From Apilactobacillus waqarii (GTDB taxonomy: Bacteria > Bacillota > Bacilli > Lactobacillales > Lactobacillaceae): a stretch of DNA of 64,000 bases. Shown here in pieces: positions 31,204 through 39,185 of this stretch. The stretch lies in contig NZ_JAHQYH010000006.1 in NCBI RefSeq assembly GCF_019061205.1, positions 34,578-98,577 of the forward strand, written 5' to 3'. The position numbers and the translations under genes are program-made. Within the stretch, counting starts at the first letter, position 1. Each line of letters opens with the position of its first letter. A model generated the notes under the pieces. It made no database searches and was not told the origin of the DNA. It worked only from the letters and a program-made list of their open reading frames with translations.

Positions 31204-33222
31204 TTATTTGTAATTTTTTACAAACTTAGTAGCTGCTTTCAATGATTTGTTAGCTTTCTTTAAAGCCTTTTGCACTTTAGCGGCATTCTTCTTGTTTGCC
31301 TTTGAATGCTTTTTCTTTAACTTCTTCATTTGTGCAGTTAATGACTTAATTTGTTTCTTATCACGGTTGATAGTTGAAATGCTCTTGAAGTACTTAGTAA
31401 CCTTTTCTTCCTGTGCTTTTACTGATTTAAGTGCTTTCTTTTCAACGGCTAATTTTGTTTGAAGTTTCTTGTAAGTCGTCTTTTGTTCTTTGGTAACATG
31501 TTTTTTCATCTTTTTCTTCAAAGATTTCAATTTAGCTGTATCAGTCTTAACAGCATGTTCACTTCGTTTGTATGTCTTAGTAATCGTTTTTAATTGTGCT
31601 TTGGTTGGTTTGGCATTCTCAGTCTTAGCTTTAACAACTGGTTTGGCAGGTTGTTGCGCTGGTTTAGCTACCGGTTGTGGTGTTTTCTTTGTTTCGGGTT
31701 CTGGTGTTGATTTCGCTGTAGAAGCAACTGGAGCAGCGGTTGAGTGTGATTGAACAGCTGGATCAGCATGTTGTTCAGCTGGTACAGATGATGGTTGTGC
31801 ACTACTTTTTGCTGGTTCAATTGATGGTTGTGATGCAGATGAAACTACTGCGCTGCTCTTTGCAGATTCTACAGTTGGTTGTGATGCAGATGATTGCGGA
31901 TCTGCTTGTTGTGGTTGATTTGATTGTGAAGGCTGAGCAGATGAAGATGCTTGTTGTTCTGCAGCTGCTTGACTCTTTGCTGCTACACTTGATGCTTGTA
32001 GACCTGATAATGTATCCGTACTGTGGAAGGTGTATGGACCCTTGGTTAAATCAAGGAATGATGGCATATCAGTTACATTATCAAAGTCCACAAGTGAGTC
32101 ATAATCATTATCATCTGGACCTAGGTCGTTAGTACTAACAAATTGAGAATCATTACTACCTAATATCAAAGAAACAATATTTTTGTTATCCGAACCAACA
32201 ATATTAACAGTTGTATAGTAGGCATTCTGACTTGGATTTTGAGATCCGTTTGCGTCACTTACGCTACTTACAGTTGGACCTGAATAATCATAATTATAGG
32301 TACTAACATCATTTGGATTAGAAGGTACATTGAATGTATCAGCTGTTGTAACGTTAATAGTTGCTGATTCTTGATTATTGGCAACATAAGGTTGTCCTGG
32401 ATTAATTGATATTTGTCCATCACTAAAATAATTTGAATCACTGTAAAAATTAGTGTGACCGTAGTCCGTAACTTGTCTGATTGTTTTGAATACTGTTACA
32501 TTGTGTTTATTTACATAATTAATTGTCAATGAGTGTGTAGGAGCTGTAACACTGATGGTAAAAATATTATCACCATTATGTAACTCAGCAATATCATCAT
32601 CATTTGTATTAGTACTTTGAGGATTAGATGTATTTGCATTAGAGCTTGAACCATATAACCTAAACTTATCTTGTTCTTGATTTAAATCACCAATAATTTT
32701 TGCATAATCCGCATTTGAATTTGGATTTAAGTCATATTCACTGCTATCAGTACTTGAATATTTAGATTCAATGTAGTTATTATTTTGATCTCTAATTTGG
32801 AATATTAATTTATTTTTACCATTAAGGTTGTTTGGCTTATTTGTTGCACCAATTGGATTCACATAAAAAGTGTTAGCATCTTGATTATCTTCTGTATTTG
32901 ATGTGTTTGGTGTATATGTATCTGGAATATTTGATACATCATATCCTAAATCTTGAAGCTTAGTCTTAGTACTAATTAAATTTGATGATTGTCCAACATA
33001 ACCACTAATAGTGCTAGGAAGTGCCTCACTGTGATCATTCGTATTGATAAAAGTGATTTGTACTTGATTAGATTGATTTGAGTTTTGTGTAGTATCTGCA
33101 TTTGCGTGAACTGTACTTATATATTGTCCACCAACAAAAATCGCTCCAAGTACAACTGATGAGTACAGTGCTTTCTTCCAGTAGTTATAACCTTTTAAAC
33201 TAGTATCCTTTGATTCCTTCAT
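31204..33222 (-). CDS. Surface protein with adhesin-like domains and cationic coiled-coil tail
   Basis: A 672-residue protein. The signal is NYWKKALYSSVVLGAIFVGGQYISTVHA. Beta-type domains follow, including FQIRDQNNNYIESKYSST and HSLTINYVNKHNVTVFKTIRQVTDYGHTNFY, shared with the LPQTG neighbours. A Pro/Ser/Gln-rich linker (SSAQPSSVPAEQHADPAVQ) comes next, then about 140 C-terminal residues of Lys-rich helix (KTDTAKLKSLKKKMKKHVTKEQKTTYKKLQTKLAVEKKALKSVKAQEE). No sortase signal is present. The same tail occurs in the 33374 protein, so anchoring was probably swapped by domain exchange. GGGGGA precedes ATG 33222. Confidence 0.88.
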   Translation of the reverse strand: MKESKDTSLKGYNYWKKALYSSVVLGAIFVGGQYISTVHANADTTQNSNQSNQVQITFINTNDHSEALPSTISGYVGQSSNLISTKTKLQDLGYDVSNIPDTYTPNTSNTEDNQDANTFYVNPIGATNKPNNLNGKNKLIFQIRDQNNNYIESKYSSTDSSEYDLNPNSNADYAKIIGDLNQEQDKFRLYGSSSNANTSNPQSTNTNDDDIAELHNGDNIFTISVTAPTHSLTINYVNKHNVTVFKTIRQVTDYGHTNFYSDSNYFSDGQISINPGQPYVANNQESATINVTTADTFNVPSNPNDVSTYNYDYSGPTVSSVSDANGSQNPSQNAYYTTVNIVGSDNKNIVSLILGSNDSQFVSTNDLGPDDNDYDSLVDFDNVTDMPSFLDLTKGPYTFHSTDTLSGLQASSVAAKSQAAAEQQASSSAQPSQSNQPQQADPQSSASQPTVESAKSSAVVSSASQPSIEPAKSSAQPSSVPAEQHADPAVQSHSTAAPVASTAKSTPEPETKKTPQPVAKPAQQPAKPVVKAKTENAKPTKAQLKTITKTYKRSEHAVKTDTAKLKSLKKKMKKHVTKEQKTTYKKLQTKLAVEKKALKSVKAQEEKVTKYFKSISTINRDKKQIKSLTAQMKKLKKKHSKANKKNAAKVQKALKKANKSLKAATKFVKNYK

Positions 33223-33341
33223 GCATACTCCCCCTAAATGTAAACCTTAAGAATTTATTAAACTATAATTGCATTATAATACATCTAATCATTTTTTAAC
33301 AATTGGGTTATATTAAGGTTATTATTTTAGTATAAACATAC

Positions 33342-33372
33342 AAAAAGCAGACCTATTTAGATCTGCTTTTTT
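33342..33372 (-). terminator. Terminator of the 33374 gene
   Basis: AAAAGCAGACCT/AGATCTGCTTTT hairpin followed on the minus strand by a T-rich run; it ends just before the stop codon of the gene. Confidence 0.75.
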
Positions 33373-33373
33373 A

Positions 33374-35458
33374 TTACTTGTAATTCTTTACAAACTTATT
33401 TGCTGCTTTCAATGATTTGTTAGCTTTCTTTAAGGCTTTCAAGTCTTTTTTGTACAATTTCTTACTTGACTTAGAATGCTTTTTCTTTAGCTTTTTAATT
33501 TGAGCAGTTAATGACTTAATTTGTTTACTTTCGTGATTGATAGTTGAAACACTCTTGAAGTACTTAGCTAGTTTTCTTTCTTTAGTTTTTACTGAATTAA
33601 ATGCTTTCTTTTCAGCGGATAATTTTGTTTGAAGTTTCTTGTAAGTCGATTTTTGTTTCTTAGTTGCACGCTTCTTCATCTTTTTCTTCAAAGTTTTAAG
33701 CTTGGCGGTATCAGTCTTAACAGATTTTTTATCTGCATTTATGGCCAAAATAAGGGATTTCCATTGTAATTTAGTTGGTTTTTGACTTCCAACTAATTTT
33801 CGCTTATCAGGTTTATTATCAACTTTTTTAACAGTTGATTTTGAATTAACCTTATCAATATCAGTGGATGTATTATCTGGCTTCAAGCTCTTTATTACAA
33901 AAGTTTGCATTCCCAATGATAAATCAATATATTCCGGTAAAGAAGAAAGATCATAATCAGCCTTATTTTCGTCGCTTAAATAATCAAATTTAACAAGATT
34001 CCATTGGTAACCATCAATTCTATCAGCTCTTACAATTTTTCCATATTGATTTTTTAGAATGATAATTGCTGAATATCCCAAGTATGTAATACCGCTAGTA
34101 TCATCACTATCTAAATAATCAATTGACACGGGATTCACTTGTGAAAAGCTATCATAATTTAATGTCAAATCGCTCATTTTTTGATATGGTGTTTGTTTCA
34201 AGTCTTCGGTAACATAAACATTTTGTTCAGGCTTATTATCTATATAATTATTATCGTCAAGGTCAAGGATAGTTCCTCTAGGCATTCGGTATAAATCATT
34301 ACTTACATCAATTTTAAAATCTTTACTAGATGCGAGATGATATGAACTAAATATTAATTGATTATCTTGATTAATATAGTTTACTTTGTCAATCTGATAA
34401 GGAGCAATAACATTAACATCCATGTTATATGTTCCATCTGGTACATATTCATTCGATAAAGCAGGATTATTATGAAGTATCATTTTTTCCTGTTTTAATC
34501 GATCTGCTAATTCAATAGTTTTAAGTTTTTTTCTATAAGTGTTAAATGTTAGGTATTCAACAAAGTTCCCATGTTGATCAATTATTTTAAACACTACTTT
34601 ATCATTATTACCAATTGGCTTATTGTCCTCATCCACATTATGACTATTCACTGTAAATATCTGATTTCCTTGTGTTAAATCAACATACTTAGGCAAACCA
34701 CTTGTATCATAATCCTTATTATAATTTTCTATTATCTCGTCAAACGAAACAATGTTAGAATCTTCATTGCTAAGAACATATGATCCTAAACGCTTCCCCG
34801 TTTGATCTTGGATAGTTATATTTGCGTTGTATGTATAACTATTTCCAGATTGGGTAGATAAATCATTTGATGAATATACTTCATTTACTGCTGGAGTATC
34901 TGTAAATATATCGTTTTCTTTTTGTTGAAAAGAATCATTTATTCCATCTTTTGCTGTAACTTTAACGGTGTAATTCGTATTAGAATTATTAACAGATTTT
35001 TGATCATTATCAACTGTATAATTATCGCTTAGGTTTTTCTGTACATCGGTCTGACCATAATTTGTTACAGCGTGTTTTTCAACATATACTGTTTTACCGT
35101 TTTGATCAACATAATTTAAAGTGAGAATATGTTTCGGAGCAATTACAGAAACATCGGTAAATGGAGAATTATAATAGTTATCAATATTAGACTTGGAGTC
35201 AACGATAAAACCCTCTTGTCTTAATTCTTCTTTCAATTGATTTCCAGTCCAATCATCATACTCGTTAGATAAATTCTTATTTTCAATAAAATTACCACTG
35301 CGATCAAAAATTACGAAGGTATGGCTACTACTATCGTCCGCATGTGCATTTAACCCCCCCGAAATAAATGCTCCAAACGAAACTGCAGCAACCGTTACCG
35401 AAGCCTTTATAATTAACTTTTTTAACGAGTTATGTTGATTTTTACTTTTATTATTGAT
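33374..35458 (-). CDS. Surface protein with cationic tail; no standard start codon at its expected start
   Basis: The frame is open to a TAG just upstream of the ribosome site and covers about 694 residues. A good signal peptide (HNSLKKLIIKASVTVAAVSFGAFISGGLNAHADD) lies in frame upstream of the first TTG at 35236, so the short reading would lose secretion. The codon at the right distance (6 nt) after the GGGGGGG ribosome site is ATC (35458-35456); no ATG, GTG or TTG occurs between site and signal peptide. Later parts are beta-type domains (HILTLNYVDQNGKTVYVEKHAVTNYGQTDV; NITIQDQTGKRLGSYVLSNED) and the ~140-residue Lys-rich coiled coil shared with 31204. It is either AUC-initiated or a recent start-loss allele. 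Confidence 0.7.
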   Translation of the reverse strand: MNNKSKNQHNSLKKLIIKASVTVAAVSFGAFISGGLNAHADDSSSHTFVIFDRSGNFIENKNLSNEYDDWTGNQLKEELRQEGFIVDSKSNIDNYYNSPFTDVSVIAPKHILTLNYVDQNGKTVYVEKHAVTNYGQTDVQKNLSDNYTVDNDQKSVNNSNTNYTVKVTAKDGINDSFQQKENDIFTDTPAVNEVYSSNDLSTQSGNSYTYNANITIQDQTGKRLGSYVLSNEDSNIVSFDEIIENYNKDYDTSGLPKYVDLTQGNQIFTVNSHNVDEDNKPIGNNDKVVFKIIDQHGNFVEYLTFNTYRKKLKTIELADRLKQEKMILHNNPALSNEYVPDGTYNMDVNVIAPYQIDKVNYINQDNQLIFSSYHLASSKDFKIDVSNDLYRMPRGTILDLDDNNYIDNKPEQNVYVTEDLKQTPYQKMSDLTLNYDSFSQVNPVSIDYLDSDDTSGITYLGYSAIIILKNQYGKIVRADRIDGYQWNLVKFDYLSDENKADYDLSSLPEYIDLSLGMQTFVIKSLKPDNTSTDIDKVNSKSTVKKVDNKPDKRKLVGSQKPTKLQWKSLILAINADKKSVKTDTAKLKTLKKKMKKRATKKQKSTYKKLQTKLSAEKKAFNSVKTKERKLAKYFKSVSTINHESKQIKSLTAQIKKLKKKHSKSSKKLYKKDLKALKKANKSLKAANKFVKNYK

Positions 35459-35565
35459 AAGTAACCCCCCCTAAAATTAAATAAAATCTAATAAACATTT
35501 TAGGCTTTTAATACATTTTTAACAATGTATTTATTTTTCATTAACTAATCACCTATACATACGCA

Positions 35566-35597
35566 TAAAAAAAGACCGACTCAATCGAGTCGGTCTA
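35566..35597 (-). terminator. Terminator of the 35603 gene
   Basis: AGACCGACTC-aatc-GAGTCGGTCT hairpin; T run on the minus strand. Confidence 0.85.
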
Positions 35598-35602
35598 ATT
35601 CT

Positions 35603-35890
35603 TTAAATATTCCACTTACCGTCTACCTTTTTGAACTTAGGTGCACGGTGTTTTTTAATATCTTCTTCAGCTTCACTTACAGCTTGTTCACGAATGTCTT
35701 CTGAGTATTCGGAAATCATATCAATGAAGTCGTCGTCGGTGATATTTTGATCATTTTGGCTGTTGTATTCTTCCTTACTATTCTTTAATAGCACTTGGCC
35801 AATTTCTTCGACGTCAGCGTCACTTAAGTCTGAGTAGACAGCTACCCATAAATTATACATGTAATTAAAAACGATTTTATCGTTAAACAC
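35603..35890 (-). CDS. Small acidic hypothetical protein
   Basis: A 95-residue soluble helical protein (VFNYMYNLWVAVYSDLSDADVEEIGQVLLKNSKEEYNSQNDQNITDDDFIDMISEYSEDIREQAVSEAEEDIKKHRAPKFKKVDGKWNI). It is rich in Asp and Glu until a basic C terminus. The GTG start at 35890 follows AGGAGGG. It has no signal peptide and no membrane segment, and is transcribed alone. I do not recognise the family. Confidence 0.75.
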   Translation of the reverse strand: MFNDKIVFNYMYNLWVAVYSDLSDADVEEIGQVLLKNSKEEYNSQNDQNITDDDFIDMISEYSEDIREQAVSEAEEDIKKHRAPKFKKVDGKWNI

Positions 35891-35979
35891 GTTATTGTCC
35901 CTCCTGATATGATTTACATTATTATACTTATAATTTTACTATATTTGCTAATAAATTTATATGCTATATCGTAAAATGA

Positions 35980-36834
35980 TTATTCTAACACTGTAATTGT
36001 TCCTGTATTGGACTTGAATCGATATTGTTTGTCAGTGTTAACCGCCTTAGTTGCTGTTTTCACCGTTGGCTTTGGTCCAGATGTCTTCACATCTAATTGC
36101 GCATCTTCTGATTTCTTTAATTGTGCGAAGATGTTACCAGTGTCGGTAGTAACTGACATATGACTTTCAATTGTCGGTCTGTCGATGTTAACATCCCCAT
36201 TAGTTGCCCTGACTGCCAATGACTTAAAACTACTATTGTGTAGGTCAACGTAGTTATCACCTGCATCGATTTGGCTAGCATCCCCATTGAATGTACTATC
36301 AACGACTGAGACACGGTCTTCGATGCCGCGCACACGAATTGACTTGGCGTTAACGTCCTTTAATTTGACGTTACCCCATCCGGTAATGTCCATTGGCAAT
36401 TTATTACTGTAGTGTTTTAGCTTTAGACTGAAACGATTATCGAGCCCATCAACCTTAGTCAATTGGTGACTTGGCACTGTCACGGTCACAAATGATAGTC
36501 GTGATAATTCACCCATTTGGAAGTTGGTTGAGAAGCTACTTTCGTTATTATCTTGGCGTAGTTCCAAGGTATTGTTTTGCACCTTATATGCCAGTGGATG
36601 ATCCTTGGAATCTGTTGAGGTAATGGTAAACTTGCTACCGGATTTAATTGTTAGATTGATATTTCCATACGCACTAATTTTGTCGTATGCCTTTACCTGT
36701 TTGGTGTATGTCTTATCCATGTTACGACTAAAGAAAATATCGGTGATGCTTTGGTCGGCCTTAGCGTATCCAATTGAGAAGACGATTCCTCCAGCAACGA
36801 TTAGACCTAATCCGATTAGACTAAATTTCTTCAT
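35980..36834 (-). CDS. DUF4097-type envelope stress protein
   Basis: A 284-residue protein starting at ATG 36834 (AAGGGAGAG upstream; the frame open to 36861 has no site). One N-terminal membrane segment (FSLIGLGLIVAGGIVFSIGYAKA) is followed by a repetitive beta domain: KVDGLDNRFSLKLKH..., NVKLKDVNAKSIRVRG, HNSSFKSLAVRATNGDVNIDRPTI, VTTDTGNIFAQL. This is the DUF4097/DUF2807 beta-helix-like fold. It is the last gene of a PadR-DUF1700-DUF4097 operon, known in Firmicutes as an envelope-stress or bacitracin/daptomycin-type response module. It overlaps the DUF1700 gene by 14 bp. Confidence 0.88.
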   Translation of the reverse strand: MKKFSLIGLGLIVAGGIVFSIGYAKADQSITDIFFSRNMDKTYTKQVKAYDKISAYGNINLTIKSGSKFTITSTDSKDHPLAYKVQNNTLELRQDNNESSFSTNFQMGELSRLSFVTVTVPSHQLTKVDGLDNRFSLKLKHYSNKLPMDITGWGNVKLKDVNAKSIRVRGIEDRVSVVDSTFNGDASQIDAGDNYVDLHNSSFKSLAVRATNGDVNIDRPTIESHMSVTTDTGNIFAQLKKSEDAQLDVKTSGPKPTVKTATKAVNTDKQYRFKSNTGTITVLE

Positions 36835-37429
36835 TGTTGACTCTCCCTTCAGCATTGCCATATCTTAGGCACTTCTTGTATGTCCAGATTGTGACGTGTT
36901 GAATCCAGTTGGCCAACTTTCTCACTAACCATTTTGATAATGGATATAGTTCCATGGAAAGTCCTAGGGAGAATAGCGCCACCCCTAATACCATGATACT
37001 TTCAAACAAGTGACCGGTAATGTTAGTCACGCCCCATACCGTTGTACATAGGAAAACGATAAAGGTCAAAATTAATACTAATACCACAGCAAGTACCATT
37101 AAGCTGGCTGCTAAAACGGTAGCAAAAATTACTAGAATTAGACTGATTACGACTGGCACTAGTAGTGGGCTGGCAAACAATGCCAAGATCACAATTGATG
37201 GTAGTTCCCAGAATTTTTGTGGTGTTGAACTATCTGAATTGTTGATAGAAATATCGGCACGAATTTGTAGTGCTAAACGGTTTGGTGTACCTAATTCCTT
37301 AACACATTCCTCGTATGTATTTAAGTTTCCATCCGTTAGATAGTCGGTGTAATAGCTGATAGCATCCATCGCGTCTTGTTCGCTAAGTTTCTTTAAGTGT
37401 TGAGTCAGTTCCTCGATATACTGATTCAA
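36821..37429 (-). CDS. DUF1700 (HAAS domain) membrane protein
   Basis: A 202-residue protein. The N-terminal signature MNQYIEELTQHLKKLSEQDAMDAISYYTDYLTDG...YEECVKELGTPNRLALQIRAD is the HAAS/DUF1700 helical domain that partners with PadR regulators. Three to four membrane helices follow (IVILALFASPLLVPVVISLILVIF; VLAASLMVLAVVLVLILTFIVFLC; IMVLGVALFSLGLSM). It lies 2 bp after padR and overlaps the DUF4097 gene. It is probably a membrane sensor or anti-regulator for the PadR protein. Confidence 0.9.
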   Translation of the reverse strand: MNQYIEELTQHLKKLSEQDAMDAISYYTDYLTDGNLNTYEECVKELGTPNRLALQIRADISINNSDSSTPQKFWELPSIVILALFASPLLVPVVISLILVIFATVLAASLMVLAVVLVLILTFIVFLCTTVWGVTNITGHLFESIMVLGVALFSLGLSMELYPLSKWLVRKLANWIQHVTIWTYKKCLRYGNAEGRVNNEEI

Positions 37430-37431
37430 AT

Positions 37432-37737
37432 TTATCCCCCCATTAAGTCATCGATGCCGGTCTTAAACGTCATCCATTCCGTCTTTACTTCTTCTAGCTG
37501 TGTCTTCCCTGCTTCAGTAATTCGGTAGTATCTGCGGTTTCTTCCTTCAAACGATTCGTCGTATGTGTCGACCAATCCCTCTGATTTTAAACGGCGCATG
37601 ACCGGATACATTGTCGAATTAGAAACATTAATGGATTCTTGAACTCGCTTAGTAAGTTCATATCCATACATCTCTTCTTGTTCCAATAGACCCAAGACAC
37701 AACCATCTAATAGCTTTGTTGCTACTTTAATGGCCAT
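37432..37737 (-). CDS. PadR-family transcriptional repressor
   Basis: A 101-residue winged-helix protein with the PadR core LLDGCVLGLLEQEEMYGYELTKRVQESINVSNSTMYPVMRRLKSEGLVDTYDESFEGRNRRYYRITEAGKTQLEEVKTEW. It is the short PadR-s2 type without a long C-terminal domain. It heads the operon with DUF1700 and DUF4097 genes. A perfect dyad overlapping the promoter at 37766-37786 is the likely autoregulatory site. GGAG precedes ATG 37737. Confidence 0.94.
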   Translation of the reverse strand: MAIKVATKLLDGCVLGLLEQEEMYGYELTKRVQESINVSNSTMYPVMRRLKSEGLVDTYDESFEGRNRRYYRITEAGKTQLEEVKTEWMTFKTGIDDLMGG

Positions 37738-37765
37738 TTGAACATCTCCAATTATATTTCAAATT

Positions 37766-37786
37766 ATATTATACGACATATAATAT
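37766..37786 (-). promoter_or_regulatory. Probable PadR operator
   Basis: Perfect inverted repeat ATATTATA (37766-37773), CGACA, TATAATAT (37779-37786), about 30 bp before the padR start and overlapping a TATAAT -10. Confidence 0.7.
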
Positions 37787-37797
37787 TATACAAAAAT

Positions 37798-37836
37798 AAA
37801 AAAAGCAACTAGAAATTTAAACTAGCTGCTTTTTGT
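37798..37836 (-). terminator. Terminator of the 37837/38377 unit
   Basis: AAAAGCAACTAG/CTAGCTGCTTTT hairpin with an A+T-rich loop. Confidence 0.8.
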
Positions 37837-38343
37837 TTAAAATCGGTCTGAGTATTTATCGGCTAATCTCTCTGATCTAAAGAAGCCAACCTTCTCACCG
37901 GTATTATTGTTTAGCATCACTAATGTTTCATGTCCTCTGTATTCGCCATAACCATAAGTCGTCTCTGGATTGGTCGACTTGCTGGTCCCCCATGGCTTTG
38001 AGAAATATTCATTGTGACCGTTTTGTCTGTAGTATCCGCTGTAGACCGGAGTAAAAAACGCTCCTTTACGAGCTTTGACGTGTTTTTCGTAAATACTATG
38101 AATCTCGCTTCCGGTTTCAGATTCGTAACCATCCACGAAAACGGCCTTCTTTTTATCAAAGGAAATCGACATGTGGTAATCTTGACCATCAATTTCTTTT
38201 TCACCATACCAAGTTCCACGAATACTCTTTGGATTTGAGCTGATGTAGTGGATCTGTGCTGAGGCTTTGGTGGTGGAGAAACTAACGGCAATGAAAGCAA
38301 ACATTACTAACACTATCAATTTGATAATGTTTTCGAACCTCAT
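37837..38343 (-). CDS. Secreted protein of a lactobacillar family (paralogue A)
   Basis: A 168-residue protein. The signal peptide is ENIIKLIVLVMFAFIAVSFSTTKASAQ. The mature part begins IHYISSNPKSIRGTWYGE and has a lipocalin-like beta character (SISFDKKKAVFVDGYE, GHETLVMLNNNTGEKVGFFRSERLA). It shares this layout with 38377, which lies 34 bp upstream in the same direction; both have GGGGGATACA ribosome sites. A tandem duplication is likely. The RGTWYG opening recalls proteins that bind small ligands, but the function is unknown. Confidence 0.82.
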   Translation of the reverse strand: MRFENIIKLIVLVMFAFIAVSFSTTKASAQIHYISSNPKSIRGTWYGEKEIDGQDYHMSISFDKKKAVFVDGYESETGSEIHSIYEKHVKARKGAFFTPVYSGYYRQNGHNEYFSKPWGTSKSTNPETTYGYGEYRGHETLVMLNNNTGEKVGFFRSERLADKYSDRF

Positions 38344-38376
38344 ATGTGTATCCCCCGTGAAATGTTTGTATTATCT

Positions 38377-38895
38377 TTAGTTAACGTTATTCACAAATTC
38401 TTTTGCTAACTTTGGAGTTCTAAAGAATCCAAAGTCATTATTATCATCTGCATCATAAATAACTAACATTTGATGCCCCTTAAATTTTGTATAGGATAGA
38501 AGAGAATTTGGTTTTGAACTTTTCTTTGCATTCCATGGCTTTACAAAATAAACTTTTTTACCATCGTCACCTATATAGTATCCGGCATACTTAGGTTTAA
38601 AGAAAGCTTTTTTGTGATCTTTAACGTGTTTTTCGTTCACATTATGTAATACGATACCATATTTGCTACCGTCACTGTCTTCTTGATACACTTTTTTCTT
38701 AGTGATTTCGAGAGCCTCTGCACCTTTTTGACCTTTATACTTAACTACTTCGTACCAAATTCCACGCATTTGCTTTGGAAAACTATCAACATAGTGAACC
38801 CTAGTTGATGCCGATGCCCTATTAGTTGAAAAACTAACGGCAACAAATGCGAATGCTACTAATACTAGTAGCTTGATCATGTTCTTAAACTTCAT
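38377..38895 (-). CDS. Secreted protein of a lactobacillar family (paralogue B)
   Basis: A 172-residue protein. The signal peptide KNMIKLLVLVAFAFVAVSFSTNRASA is almost that of the 37837 protein. The mature part is VHYVDSFPKQMRGIWYEVVKYKG...EKHVKDHKKAFFKPKYAGYYIG...KPWNAKKSSKP...FKGHQMLVIYDADDNNDFGFFRTPKLAKEF. The core YxGYYxxxGxxxYFxKPW is common to both paralogues. No terminator separates them, so they are probably co-transcribed. Extracellular; role unknown. Confidence 0.82.
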   Translation of the reverse strand: MKFKNMIKLLVLVAFAFVAVSFSTNRASASTRVHYVDSFPKQMRGIWYEVVKYKGQKGAEALEITKKKVYQEDSDGSKYGIVLHNVNEKHVKDHKKAFFKPKYAGYYIGDDGKKVYFVKPWNAKKSSKPNSLLSYTKFKGHQMLVIYDADDNNDFGFFRTPKLAKEFVNNVN

Positions 38896-38956
38896 AAATG
38901 TATCCCCCGAATATAATTATTACGTTTCAATTATAATTATATTATTAAATTTTAAT

Positions 38957-39016
38957 TAAGTCGATAGCAAATAAAAAAGGCAACCAGAATCAATCTAGTT
39001 GCCTTTTGTTTTACAT
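38957..39016. repeat. Duplicated terminator cassette, copy 1
   Basis: TAAGTCGATAGCAAATAAAA plus the hairpin AAGGCAACCAG/CTAGTTGCCTT plus TTGTTTTACAT. Nearly the same 60 bp recurs at 40335-40395 directly after the metalloprotease gene. This copy follows no plus-strand gene. Confidence 0.8.
38974..39011. terminator. Terminator-like hairpin without an upstream plus-strand gene
   Basis: Hairpin GGCAACCAGA/TCTAGTTGCC with A run and T-rich tail, inside the duplicated cassette. Confidence 0.6.
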
Positions 39017-39185
39017 GTTGTTTATCAAAGTAATCATCTATCTGATATTTATAAATAAATAACATGACTTATACAAGTTAAATATTAAATGAGTTATATA
39101 AACATTACTTTTTTATTTAAAAAAACATTATAAAATACATAAAAATTATGATGATATAATTTATGCGAAAGAAGGATTGATAATT

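Noticed and set aside
33374..35236. A shorter gene starting at TTG 35236
   Set aside because: It lacks a ribosome site and would drop the signal peptide that lies in frame directly upstream.
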